64,000 nucleotides of DNA, from assembly GCA_022821805.1 (NCBI GenBank), contig JAJECX010000011.1, positions 1-64,000 of the forward strand, given 5' to 3'. Position numbers and translations under genes: made by a program. Under the pieces are notes generated by a model, which searched no databases, was not told where the DNA came from, and saw only the letters and a list, made by a program, of their open reading frames with translations. This DNA is from Anaerolineae bacterium. Its GTDB lineage: Bacteria > Chloroflexota > Anaerolineae > Aggregatilineales > Phototrophicaceae. Of the stretch, positions 35,688 to 43,442 are shown one piece after another. Numbering within the stretch: the stretch's first letter is position 1; the number at the start of each line of letters is the position of its first letter.

Positions 35688-35761
35688 CATATCGCCGCAC
35701 CCGCAAGTCACACTGCGCCTTGTGCCCCATGAAGCCTGAGAGTTCACTGCAGTGGCTGGCA
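35688..35761 (-). pseudogene. 3' fragment of HisD-like gene (copy A)
   Basis: On the minus strand this translates to [20 protein letters not shown], nearly identical to the C-terminus of the HisD-like protein encoded at 37740-39023 ([20 protein letters not shown]). Only about 70 bp remain, ending at the GTCTCG boundary of unit 2. Confidence 0.8.
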
Positions 35762-35791
35762 GTCTCGATCTGATTACACCCGGTTTTCCTT

Positions 35792-35800
35792 TGCTAGAAT
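35792..35800 (+). promoter_or_regulatory. Extended -10 promoter of unit 2
   Basis: TGC-TAGAAT, identical to the unit 1 element, 32 bp before the antitoxin ATG. Confidence 0.5.
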
Positions 35801-35831
35801 ACAAGGTAGAGAATGTGGCCAGGAGACAGCG

Positions 35832-36302
35832 ATGAATACGATAGAGAGCATCAACTTAATTTATCGCAATCCCGAGGTACGCGGGGGCAGGCCCTGCATC
35901 ATCGGCACAAGCTTGCGCGTGCTGGATATTGTGAGCGCGATGCGGTGGAATGGGCGCAGCCCGGAGCAGATGGCGGACGATTACCAGATTACGCTAGGAC
36001 AGGTTCACGCAGCGCTCGCTTACTATTACTGCAATCAAATCGAGATTGATGCCGACATCCGCGCAAGCGAACGCAAGAGTAAAGCGATTGCTGAACAAGT
36101 GCTTGCCGACAAGAGCTCACTATATTCGCGTTTGCAGCATTACATGCAGGACGATGATTTCCGAGCCGCGTTATCCGAGGCGATGGAGGCGTCGGACGAG
36201 AACCGTACCGCGCGCATAAGGGCGCTTTTTGCCAAGATGGCTGCCAATGAGCAAGAAGTGAACACATTCCCCGCCGCGCGAACGGCAAAGTCCCTTGAGT
36301 GA
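35832..36302 (+). CDS. DUF433 antitoxin, unit 2
   Basis: A 156-aa DUF433 protein with RNPEVRGGRPCIIGTSLRVL, EQMADDYQITLGQVHAALAY and YYCNQIEIDAD, then a divergent C-terminal half (YMQDDDFRAALSEAMEASDE) that ends KSLE. The first ~65 bases of coding sequence are almost identical to units 1 and 3, while the C-terminal region differs strongly, suggesting that partner specificity has diverged. It overlaps the toxin TTG by 8 bp. This is the only unit in which both genes look intact. Confidence 0.9.
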   Translation: MNTIESINLIYRNPEVRGGRPCIIGTSLRVLDIVSAMRWNGRSPEQMADDYQITLGQVHAALAYYYCNQIEIDADIRASERKSKAIAEQVLADKSSLYSRLQHYMQDDDFRAALSEAMEASDENRTARIRALFAKMAANEQEVNTFPAARTAKSLE

Positions 36303-36645
36303 GGACACACTTCGCCTTTATCTCGACGAGCATGTGGATGTAGAAATTGCAAGGCAACTCAATCGCCTGGGCATCGACACAATCACCGTGCAAGCGCTTG
36401 AAACTCTAGGCGAAGACGACCCTATCCAATTGCAATTGGCTACAGAACTTGGGCGCGTGCTCTGCACGATGGACAGTGACTACGTCGATCTCGCTGCTGA
36501 GGGAACACAGCACGCGGGAATCGTATTCATCCCCAGCGAGCATAGCGAAATCGGCGTCGTTGTTAGATATCTTGACCTAATGGCTAGAGTATTCACTGCC
36601 GACGAAGCGCGAAATCGTGTGGAATACGTTTGTCGCCTAGACTAG
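36295..36645 (+). CDS. DUF5615 PIN-like toxin, unit 2 (intact)
   Basis: A 116-aa PIN-like protein: LRLYLDEHVDVEIARQLNRL with the Asp-Glu pair, TVQALETLGEDDPIQLQLAT, GRVLCTMDSDYVDLA with two further Asp, HAGIVFIPSEHSEIGVVV, and a C-terminal helix. Family members (Mut7-C/VapC45-like) are predicted ribonucleases. The start is TTG inside the antitoxin end; no other in-frame start precedes the catalytic LDE. Length agrees with the family. It forms a complete toxin-antitoxin operon with the preceding gene. Confidence 0.88.
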   Translation: MSEDTLRLYLDEHVDVEIARQLNRLGIDTITVQALETLGEDDPIQLQLATELGRVLCTMDSDYVDLAAEGTQHAGIVFIPSEHSEIGVVVRYLDLMARVFTADEARNRVEYVCRLD

Positions 36646-36698
36646 ACCGCGGCTGGAGAAGCGGGCGTATTTCGCCCACGTCACTACGTGACACGACT

Positions 36699-36780
36699 CC
36701 CATACCGCCGCACCCGTAAGTCACACTGCGCCTTGTGACCCATGAAGCCTTCGAGTTCGCGGAGACGGCGGGCAGTCTCG
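36699..36780 (-). pseudogene. 3' fragment of HisD-like gene (copy B)
   Basis: Minus-strand translation gives [20 protein letters not shown] followed by LRVRRYG, matching the end of the neighbouring HisD-like protein over about 25 residues. It stops at the GTCTCG boundary of unit 3. Upstream (36646-36698) is a short stretch with ACGTCACTACGTGAC dyads and no gene. Confidence 0.8.
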
Positions 36781-36812
36781 GGCTGACCCCACCAAGTATT
36801 ACTCTGGCAGGA

Positions 36813-36818
36813 TATAAT
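36813..36818 (+). promoter_or_regulatory. -10 element of unit 3
   Basis: A perfect TATAAT lies 40 bp before the antitoxin ATG. The promoter region differs from units 1 and 2 and lacks the TG extension; no good -35 is seen. Confidence 0.4.
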
Positions 36819-36857
36819 CGGCAATTGTGGGGCAAAGAAGTGGGCCAGGAGACGGCG

Positions 36858-37289
36858 ATGAATACGATAGAGAGCATCAACTTAATTTATCGCGATCCCG
36901 AAGTACGCGGAGGAAGACCCTGCATCGTCGGCACCGACTTGCGAGTCTTGGATATCGTCATTTCAAAGATCTTCGCTGAGCGCACTCCCGATCAATTGGC
37001 GGAGGACTACGCGCTTTCGATGGCTGAGGTATATGCGGCGCTGGCGTACTATCACTGTAACAAAGCCGAAATCGATGAGGATATTCGCGAGGACTTCAAG
37101 CGGAGCGATGCCATTGGGGACAAAGGGCTGGTCAAGGTGCAGAGCCCCGGTCACGAAGACGTTGAAACGGTTTCGGTTCGAGACGCAATGGATGGTCTTG
37201 ATTAGGGAGCGATTGGCGAGGCAGTAAGGAAAGCCGTAGATACTACGACTATGGGCGTGTTGGACCTGATGGAAAAAGACGTTGAGTGA
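36858..37289 (+). pseudogene. DUF433 antitoxin, unit 3, interrupted by TAG
   Basis: Starts like the other two units and encodes RDPEVRGGRPCIVGTDLRVL, DQLAEDYALSMAEVYAALAY and YHCNKAEIDED, then a TAG at 37203-37205 after residue 115. The frame remains open beyond it (AIGEAVRKAVDTTTMGVLDL, MEKDVE) to a TGA at 37287-37289 that overlaps the toxin TTG exactly as in the other units. Total length with the TAG read through is 143 codons, the same as unit 1. The DNA-binding half is intact, while the toxin-binding tail is truncated by ~28 residues. Confidence 0.8.
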
Positions 37290-37638
37290 CCAAGCGATTG
37301 CGTTCTACTTCGACGCATGCGTACAGGTCGTGATCGCGGAGCAGCTAAAGCATGAGGGGATTGAGGCGGTCACGGCACGCGATTTGAAGAAGCTCAGTGA
37401 TGATGATCCCAGCCATCTGCAACGCGCGACTGAACAGAATCGAGTGCTAGTAACTTACGATGACGATTTCGTCAAAATGGCGCAGCAGGGTGTAGAGCGC
37501 GCCGGCGTCGTATTCGTGCCTACACGTTACCGCAAGATAGGCGGCGTTGTTAAGGAGTTAAGAAAGTTTCAGGCGCGATACAGTCGGAATGATGTTAGCA
37601 ATCTCGTCTGGTACTTGACAGACACGCCGTCAAAATAA
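37282..37638 (+). CDS. DUF5615 PIN-like toxin, unit 3, with altered active site
   Basis: A 118-aa protein of the same family: AIAFYFDACVQVVIAEQLKH, TARDLKKLSDDDPSHLQRAT, RVLVTYDDDFVKMAQQGVER, AGVVFVPTRYRKIGGVV. The acidic pair found as DE in units 1 and 2 is DA here (FDACVQ), so one predicted catalytic carboxylate is missing. Start is TTG overlapping the antitoxin end. A weakened toxin would be compatible with its truncated antitoxin. Confidence 0.85.
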   Translation: MSDQAIAFYFDACVQVVIAEQLKHEGIEAVTARDLKKLSDDDPSHLQRATEQNRVLVTYDDDFVKMAQQGVERAGVVFVPTRYRKIGGVVKELRKFQARYSRNDVSNLVWYLTDTPSK

Positions 37639-37739
37639 ACGCTAATGACCGGGGCTGCTGCCGCCAAGAGGCGCGAGCGATAACTGGCGTCGAATCCTGA
37701 CTGATATTGCCAACTGCCACAGTCAAGATTCGGCGCCAG

Positions 37740-39023
37740 CTAGTTCCCTCTTCCATACCGCCGCACTCTTAAGTCACACTGCGCCTTGTGCCCCATGAAG
37801 CCTTCGAGGTCGCAGAGGCGGCTGCCATATTCGCCGATCAGCGCGCTCGCTTCTTCCGTCACCCGCTGATAAGTCACCGTCTTGATGAACTTGCCCACCC
37901 ACAAGCCGCCGGTATAACGCCCCGCTTTCCTGGTCGGCAGCGTGTGATTGGTGCCGATGATCTTGTCCCCGTAGGCGACATTCGTTTCCGGACCAAGGAA
38001 GAGCGCGCCGTAGTTGGTCATATTCTCCAGAAAGTAATCGGGGTCGCGCGTCAGAATCTGAACGTGCTCGCTAGCGATTTCATCGGCGACCCGCGCCATC
38101 TCTGCGTCGCTGTCCACCAAAATGACCTCGCCATAATCACGCCAGGCGACGCCGGCCAGGTCGGCTGTCGGCAGGCTCTCGAGCTGACGCCCGATCTCGG
38201 CTTCGATGCTCTCGGCGAGCGGGCGGCTGGTTGTCACCAGCACAGCCGGCGATGTCGGTCCGTGCTCGGCCTGCCCCAGCAAGTCGATCGCGCACATTTC
38301 GGCGTCGGCGGTCTCATCGGCGACCAAAAGCACTTCTGTTGGCCCAGCAAGCAGATCGATGCCCACCAAGCCGAAAAGCTGCCGTTTGGCTTCGGCCACA
38401 TAGGCGTTGCCCGGTCCAACGAGCATATCGACCGATTGCATGCCGCAGACGCCATAAGCCATCGACGCCAGCGCTTGCACGCCGCCAAGGATGTAAATCT
38501 CGTCAGCGCCGCCGAAGTGGATGGCGGCGATGGTGGCGGCGGGCAGCTCGCCTCTGATCGGCGGCGTGCAGGCGATTACTTCCTTGACGCCGGCCGCCTT
38601 GGCGGTCACCACACTCATATGCGCCGATGCCACCATCGGGTAGCGCCCGCCCGGCACATAGCAGCCGACGCGATTCACCGGGATGTTTTTGTGCCCTAAT
38701 ATCACGCCGGGCAAGGTTTCCACTTCGACATCACCCAGCGCCGCCCGCTGCGCCAGCGCGAAATTACGCACTTGTTCCTGGGCGAATTTGATGTCGGCGA
38801 TCGCCTGCTCCGGCAACGTGCCGATAACTTCCTGAATCTCTTCGCCGCTCAACTTGAAGTTCGGCGGATTCCAGTTATCGAACTTCTCTGATAATTCGCG
38901 CACCGCTTCGTCCTCGCGCGCCGCGATATCCGCCAGGATGCCGCGTACGGTTTCTTGCACGGCGGCATCGGCATCGGCTTTTTGCTCAAGAGACTTGCCG
39001 CGTTTAATATATTTGATCGCCAT
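37740..39023 (-). CDS. Histidinol-dehydrogenase-family protein (HisD/HpsN-like)
   Basis: A 427-aa member of the HisD family; GGAGG six bases before the ATG at 39023 sets the start. It has [40 protein letters not shown], the zinc-ligand region [16 protein letters not shown] and [20 protein letters not shown] with the catalytic His. The [15 protein letters not shown] ending resembles the branch that includes sulfopropanediol 3-dehydrogenase (HpsN) rather than histidine-pathway HisD. No other his genes are nearby. It oxidises an alcohol to an acid with NAD+; the substrate is unknown. It is last gene in the cupin/MetE-like operon. Its 3' end is copied twice in the adjacent toxin-antitoxin array. 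Confidence 0.9.
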   Translation of the reverse strand: MAIKYIKRGKSLEQKADADAAVQETVRGILADIAAREDEAVRELSEKFDNWNPPNFKLSGEEIQEVIGTLPEQAIADIKFAQEQVRNFALAQRAALGDVEVETLPGVILGHKNIPVNRVGCYVPGGRYPMVASAHMSVVTAKAAGVKEVIACTPPIRGELPAATIAAIHFGGADEIYILGGVQALASMAYGVCGMQSVDMLVGPGNAYVAEAKRQLFGLVGIDLLAGPTEVLLVADETADAEMCAIDLLGQAEHGPTSPAVLVTTSRPLAESIEAEIGRQLESLPTADLAGVAWRDYGEVILVDSDAEMARVADEIASEHVQILTRDPDYFLENMTNYGALFLGPETNVAYGDKIIGTNHTLPTRKAGRYTGGLWVGKFIKTVTYQRVTEEASALIGEYGSRLCDLEGFMGHKAQCDLRVRRYGRGN

Positions 39024-39160
39024 ATCAATCCTCCGGGCATTCAAGCCTGCTTAGCGCTTCCGCCGTCATAGCGACTCGGATAATCGTATTCCAGGACGTT
39101 GCGCAGCTCTTTTGGAACACACCGGCACAACGCAAAGAATTCATGACAGTTGTCGAGCGG

Positions 39161-40015
39161 TTAAGCCAAATCTGATTTCTCTTTTGCAAAGCGCAATACC
39201 GTATAGCTTGATGCGGATAATTCATCATCTATTGCCAGTTGGGGATACTCTTCAAGCCAGCGAACTACATTCTGCTGCTCATGCAATCTGTCCGTGTCAT
39301 CGGCCAGAATAATCGCGTCCTGCGCAAGGTACTCAAGCAGTGCTGGCACGGCGGGATAACGGATCGATGCAGCCAGGCCGCCCGCTGGACCATCCACCAG
39401 CAATAGATTGACCGGCGCTTCGATTTCCTTTTCCGGCAGCGTATACCATCGATAAGAACCCTCTTCCAGGTCAATTGACCGCAAGGGCGCGTCTATGACG
39501 GCAGCGTATTCCTCCAAGCCGTGTTCCGCCAATAGTCGGCGAGTGATGGCTGCGAAGCGGGCATTGTCCTCCAGCGCCATCAATTTGCCCTTGCCTTTGG
39601 CTTCCAGCGCGTATGCCAAGACCAGGGTGGAAAAGCCGCTGCCGAGCTCGATCACGGATGGGTTGGCGCGCGCCAGCACGGCTTCAACCGCGGCGACAAG
39701 CAAAGAAGGCTCGGCCATGCTGCCTTCCCAAGCGGGCAAGGGCCGGCGCGGCTGCAGGCGCGAATACAGCCAGTTGAACTGCTGCTGTCGTTCCGCTGCG
39801 CGCTCCTGCTCACGCAGCCAGGCGTTCTCCAGGCGCCGAATGCCCAGCGTGGCCATCGCCCCAAGCAATAAGCCCTGCCAAAGCATCAGCAGGATAAGCT
39901 GGGACGTGAGCGGCAGCGCCAGGATTGGCAAAAGCCATAAAAGAAGAAAAAGCGCAAGCGCCAGCCGCAGCCAGCGCTGGCGCAGATATGTCCGCAATTG
40001 CTGGTCCCTCACCAC
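39161..40015 (-). CDS. Membrane-anchored class I SAM-dependent methyltransferase-like protein
   Basis: A 284-aa protein. Two N-terminal transmembrane helices (LALALFLLLWLLPILALPLT and LILLMLWQGLLLGAMATLGI) are followed by a charged coiled segment and a Rossmann-like domain with motif I VIELGSGFSTLVLAYALEAK, motif II LMALEDNARF and motif IV VNLLLVDGPAGG. The VDGP motif is typical of methyltransferases that share this fold (FkbM/Methyltransf_24-like). The substrate is unknown. It overlaps the MetE-like gene by 7 bp, so it belongs to the same operon. Confidence 0.78.
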   Translation of the reverse strand: MVRDQQLRTYLRQRWLRLALALFLLLWLLPILALPLTSQLILLMLWQGLLLGAMATLGIRRLENAWLREQERAAERQQQFNWLYSRLQPRRPLPAWEGSMAEPSLLVAAVEAVLARANPSVIELGSGFSTLVLAYALEAKGKGKLMALEDNARFAAITRRLLAEHGLEEYAAVIDAPLRSIDLEEGSYRWYTLPEKEIEAPVNLLLVDGPAGGLAASIRYPAVPALLEYLAQDAIILADDTDRLHEQQNVVRWLEEYPQLAIDDELSASSYTVLRFAKEKSDLA

Positions 40016-41154
40016 AGCCGTTCAGTGGCGATCCGCGCGCCTTCAGCCATTGAGCGCAATTTTGCGTAGGCGATATCGGGATGAATCGCGCCGAAGCCGG
40101 CGAAGGTGCCAAAGCCACAGTCCGTGCCGGCGATCACACGCTCTTTGCCGACAATATTCGCGAATCGCTCAATCCGCTCCGCGACCAAGTGCGGATGCTC
40201 GATGAAATTGGTCGTGGTATCCAGCGTGCCCGGAATCAGAATCTTGTCATCCGGGATATCGGCTTCAGCCCAAGTCTTCCACTCGTGCTGATGGCGCGGA
40301 TTGGAAGCCTCGAATTGAATCGCCTGCGGCTTCGTCGATAGCACGATGTCGATGATCTCGGCCAGGTCGACATCGTGATGATGCGGACCTTCGTAATTGC
40401 CCCAGCACAGATGCAAGCGAACACGATCGGCCGGTACGTTTTCCAGCGCATAATTCAACACTTCGACCTGCGCCCGCGCCGCTTTTAGAAATGCCTCCGT
40501 ACCCTCATCGCGAAAGAGAATATGCCGTCCCATCGCCAAGTCGGGGCAATCCACTTGCAAAAGCAAGCCGGCTTCGGTGATCTTCTCGTATTCGACTTTC
40601 AGCACTTCGGCGAGCGCGTCGATATACTGCTCTTTGCTGGCATAGTATTCATTGGGCTGGAAGCCGGCGACGACCCCTGGCGATGCTGAATTCATGAAGG
40701 CTTCGCTCGCCCCCGCCTCGTCTTTCGCCACCAACAGATTGGCGATGTCCTTTTCCAGCGGACCCAAGTCCTTGATCGCGATGGCGTCGCGCACGACCGG
40801 CCGGTGATATTTCGGCGTGCCGCCTGCATCGGCCAGGCGCTGCTTATATGCGGGAAAATCATCCAAATCCTGCGGGGTGGCGCGCGGCGTCTCGGCAACT
40901 TCGAAACCGGTAAAGCGGTGCCTCATGTAAGTGACATAGCTGATTTTGCTCATCTCGCCATCGCTGATGACATCGACGCCGGCATCGACCTGCTTTTGCG
41001 CCACTTCGCGCACCGCGCGCTGCATGACGCGGTCAAATTCGGCTGGATCATACTGTTCGTCCGCATCCTGCGCGAACAGCTGATCTACCACGTATTGCGG
41101 CCGCGGCATGCTGCCGACGTGGGTGGTGAGAATGCGTTCCGTGCTGGTTCTCAT
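40009..41154 (-). CDS. Cobalamin-independent methionine-synthase-II-like protein (MetE C-terminal family)
   Basis: A 381-aa UROD/MetE-type barrel. The ATG at 41154 begins MRTSTERILTTHVGSMPRPQ, the HVGSxPR N-terminus of the family. Zinc ligands are visible as His and Cys in LHLCWGNYEGPHHHD and Cys in VIAGTDCGFGTFAG, with a Glu in FEASNPRHQHE. Members transfer methyl or alkyl groups between thiols; the group also includes epoxyalkane:coenzyme M transferases. The 381-aa length and lack of the MetE N-terminal half argue against ordinary methionine synthesis. It sits between the cupin and methyltransferase genes, implying a dedicated pathway. Confidence 0.88.
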   Translation of the reverse strand: MRTSTERILTTHVGSMPRPQYVVDQLFAQDADEQYDPAEFDRVMQRAVREVAQKQVDAGVDVISDGEMSKISYVTYMRHRFTGFEVAETPRATPQDLDDFPAYKQRLADAGGTPKYHRPVVRDAIAIKDLGPLEKDIANLLVAKDEAGASEAFMNSASPGVVAGFQPNEYYASKEQYIDALAEVLKVEYEKITEAGLLLQVDCPDLAMGRHILFRDEGTEAFLKAARAQVEVLNYALENVPADRVRLHLCWGNYEGPHHHDVDLAEIIDIVLSTKPQAIQFEASNPRHQHEWKTWAEADIPDDKILIPGTLDTTTNFIEHPHLVAERIERFANIVGKERVIAGTDCGFGTFAGFGAIHPDIAYAKLRSMAEGARIATERLW

Positions 41155-41170
41155 GGAGGATATCCCTTCT

Positions 41171-41827
41171 TCATTTCGGCGGACGAAAGTCTTTAAGTTC
41201 AACCCCGGCGCGATCGCGGAATGTCTGCAAAAGAAATTCGTTTTGCGCCGCCTTCTGCGCTTCATAATCCGGCGGATGCACCATTTTGCCGCTCTCGTCG
41301 GCTTGATAGCCAATCGCCGCCGCGTCCGCCTCAATCTGCGGCGACCAATATGGATCTTTGCCCTCAAACACTTCGTGCGCCTCGAGCACCGCGTAGATCC
41401 AACCGATCTCGTCGCCCGAGTATTCAAAGCTGCGATACATGCCCGGCGGCAGCGAAATCATATCCCAGGCATTCAGCGTGAATTCGCCTTCGACTTTGTC
41501 CGGATCGTCTTCATTGCCCCAATAGAAGGTCCAGGGACCGGTGAGCATGAAGAATGACTCGACATAATCATGCGTGTGCCAAGCGGGACCGCAGCCCGGC
41601 GGCGCCCATACCATGCCGATCTGATAACGATGCGGCTCGGTGATCGCGCGCCGAATGCTGAAATCCGGATTCTCGGAAGCGGTATCGCCGATGACAGCGT
41701 AATTCATGCGCATGTGACCAGGCAGCATGCTGTCGATGAACATGATCGGGATGCCCTTTTGCTTGAGCTCCTCGAATCGCATGACGCGCGCCGCCATGCT
41801 TTCCTGCGTCTGCTTGGGATAGTCCAT
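41171..41827 (-). CDS. Cupin-domain protein
   Basis: A 218-aa protein with a central cupin: MVWAPPGCGPAWHTHDYVES (two metal-ligand His and a Glu), FFMLTGPWTFYWGNED, then DMISLPPGMYRSFEYSGDE, where a Tyr/Ser pattern replaces the final His. The N-terminal helix and C-terminal extension (EFLLQTFRDRAGVELKDF) are not typical of minimal cupins. It may be a dioxygenase, isomerase or binding protein. GGAGGA lies about eleven bases before the ATG. First gene of the operon, with a good promoter about 55 bp upstream. Confidence 0.85.
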   Translation of the reverse strand: MDYPKQTQESMAARVMRFEELKQKGIPIMFIDSMLPGHMRMNYAVIGDTASENPDFSIRRAITEPHRYQIGMVWAPPGCGPAWHTHDYVESFFMLTGPWTFYWGNEDDPDKVEGEFTLNAWDMISLPPGMYRSFEYSGDEIGWIYAVLEAHEVFEGKDPYWSPQIEADAAAIGYQADESGKMVHPPDYEAQKAAQNEFLLQTFRDRAGVELKDFRPPK

Positions 41828-41878
41828 GGTTCTTTCGTTCCTCCAGGACCTATGAAAAGGATCGAAACATTCCAGGCA

Positions 41879-41907
41879 AGGCTAGTGAAAAACGCGGACT
41901 TTGTCAA
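41879..41907 (-). promoter_or_regulatory. Sigma70-type promoter of the cupin/MetE-like/HisD-like operon
   Basis: TTGACA (41902-41907) and TAGCCT (41879-41884) on the minus strand with 17-bp spacing. The -35 is perfect and the -10 moderate. Confidence 0.65.
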
Positions 41908-41936
41908 TCAGCGGTCAACTTTCGGAGGCATAGCGA

Positions 41937-43328
41937 TCATAGAGTCGATGTATCGACATCCCAGATCAGCATGCACTCGCCGACCAGCATCAGGGAAACC
42001 GCCAGCAAGATCGTGCCGGAATCGCCCGCCTTCCTTCGCGCCATCAACAGGGCGCCTGGCAAATCCGGCGCGTATGAAACATCCGCAGACCATGCCCGCG
42101 CCGCCGCCAGAGCTTCTTCACTTGTGGGGAAGCGCGTATTCGGATTGATATCAGTTTCGGTGATGATGAGCGAATCGCTGACGGAAGCCATCACCCGAAA
42201 TACGCCACCGTAGTCGCGGTCACGCGGAACGCCAACGATGGAAATCACCGGCGCGCGAAGACGTTCTTGGACGCTGGCAACGAAGGACTCGGCGGAAGCC
42301 ACTGTAATTGCGCCATCGACGAATATCGCCGGACGCTCGTCCAATTGCTGCGCGCGACCCAGCCATTTCACCCCCCCCAAACCCCGGGCAATCGCGCTGT
42401 TGAACGCGGGCGAATCGGGCGCGTCGCCGCCGAGGTCCTGCTGAAGCAGCTCAACCGCCCGTATCGCTAACGTCGCATTGGCGATCTGGTAGCGACCGAG
42501 CAAGGGCAAGAAGAGCTCGCCGTAGGGAGGCAGGTTGATTAGCTGTCCGCCAGGAAGGTCGGCCACGAGCTTCGCAAGTTCGTCTTCCGACAAGCAGGTG
42601 AATTCCGCGCCCTGCTTTACCGCTTCGGACCTCAGGGCATTCATCGCTTTCTGATCTTGCGGCAAAGTAATGACCGAGCATCGCTCTTTCATAATGCCCG
42701 CCTTGTGCCAGGCGATACGTTCCAAATTGGCGCCCAGAAGCGCGGTATGCTCCAGCATGATCGGCGCGATGACTGCCAGTTTGTTCGGCACAACGGCGAT
42801 GTCATCAAAGCGTCCGCCGCGCCCCACCTCGAGCACGGCGATGTTTACGTTTCGCTCGCTGAAATGCCGCAGCGCGATCGCCAGGAAAATCCCCTGGGGG
42901 CTGAGGTATTGCGAATCAGGCAGCGCCTCGGTGATGCTATCGATGGTCGGCTGCAAGTCGCGCAGGATTCTCAGGAAATCCTCGGTCGGTATCATCCGCC
43001 CGCTCACGCGAATTCGCTCATTCCAGTGCGCCAAATGCGGGCTGGTGATGGTACCCACCTGGCGCCCAAGCGTTTCGAGCAGTTTCGCCATGATGGTCGT
43101 GACCGAGCCTTTGCCGCGGCTGCCCGCGACGACTGCGTAATCGCATTCGGCGCTCAGTAGATCGGTACGCTCCAGCAAGCTGCGCGTCAAGCTGATATCG
43201 CGTGTATACTCGTCCAGCCCGCGCGGCGCCCCATCCAGCCGACGGCGTGTCTTGAAAATATAGTCTAGCGCCGCATCAATTGAGTCAATCATCGGGCGAG
43301 GTCCGTAAGCTGCGGATTCCACAATCAT
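41937..43328 (-). CDS. folC: Mur-ligase-family, folylpolyglutamate-synthase-like protein
   Basis: A 463-aa protein (an in-frame ATG at 43292 gives a more usual start). The P-loop is VVAGSRGKGSVTTIMAKLLE instead of the common GTNGKGS. It is followed by ITSPHLAHWNERIRVSGRMI, VLEVGRGGRFDDIAVVPNKL and LEHTALLGANLERIAWHKAG, the FolC signatures. The C-terminal domain has VDGAITVASAESF and VGVPRDRDYGGVFRV. FolC adds glutamates to folates; the altered P-loop (Ser-Arg for Thr-Asn) could mean a related ligase. The gene contains a run of eight C at 42371-42378. It is divergent from the flippase gene. Confidence 0.85.
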   Translation of the reverse strand: MIVESAAYGPRPMIDSIDAALDYIFKTRRRLDGAPRGLDEYTRDISLTRSLLERTDLLSAECDYAVVAGSRGKGSVTTIMAKLLETLGRQVGTITSPHLAHWNERIRVSGRMIPTEDFLRILRDLQPTIDSITEALPDSQYLSPQGIFLAIALRHFSERNVNIAVLEVGRGGRFDDIAVVPNKLAVIAPIMLEHTALLGANLERIAWHKAGIMKERCSVITLPQDQKAMNALRSEAVKQGAEFTCLSEDELAKLVADLPGGQLINLPPYGELFLPLLGRYQIANATLAIRAVELLQQDLGGDAPDSPAFNSAIARGLGGVKWLGRAQQLDERPAIFVDGAITVASAESFVASVQERLRAPVISIVGVPRDRDYGGVFRVMASVSDSLIITETDINPNTRFPTSEEALAAARAWSADVSYAPDLPGALLMARRKAGDSGTILLAVSLMLVGECMLIWDVDTSTL

Positions 43329-43442
43329 AGCGAATGCGTCGCGCCAGCCCTAGCCTTTGCCAAATGTTCCTCATAGCAGTTGGCAAATGTCTTTTCCAGT
43401 ATGCTTATGGAAACACTTCGGAAAGCCTCTGAGATCTGACTG

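Larger units (their letters stand above)
34807..37638. repeat. Tandem array of three DUF433/DUF5615 units with hisD-like 3' fragments
   Basis: Three units of roughly 0.95-1.0 kb begin at GTCTCG boundaries (34807, 35762, 36775). Each contains a promoter, a DUF433 gene starting with the same MNTIESI words, and a DUF5615 gene. Units 1 and 2 end with a fragment matching the 3' end of the convergent HisD-like gene at 37740. Unit 3 abuts that gene itself. The layout is explained by duplication of a segment running from the RDD gene's end into the HisD-like gene. Confidence 0.8.

Noticed and set aside
35466..35804. Minus-strand 112-codon frame across the unit 1/2 junction
   Set aside because: It is a different frame from the HisD-like remnant in the same DNA and has no similarity to a known protein.
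34807..37638. CRISPR-like array
   Set aside because: The repeats are ~1-kb gene-bearing units, not short direct repeats with unique spacers. No CRISPR array was noticed anywhere in the window.
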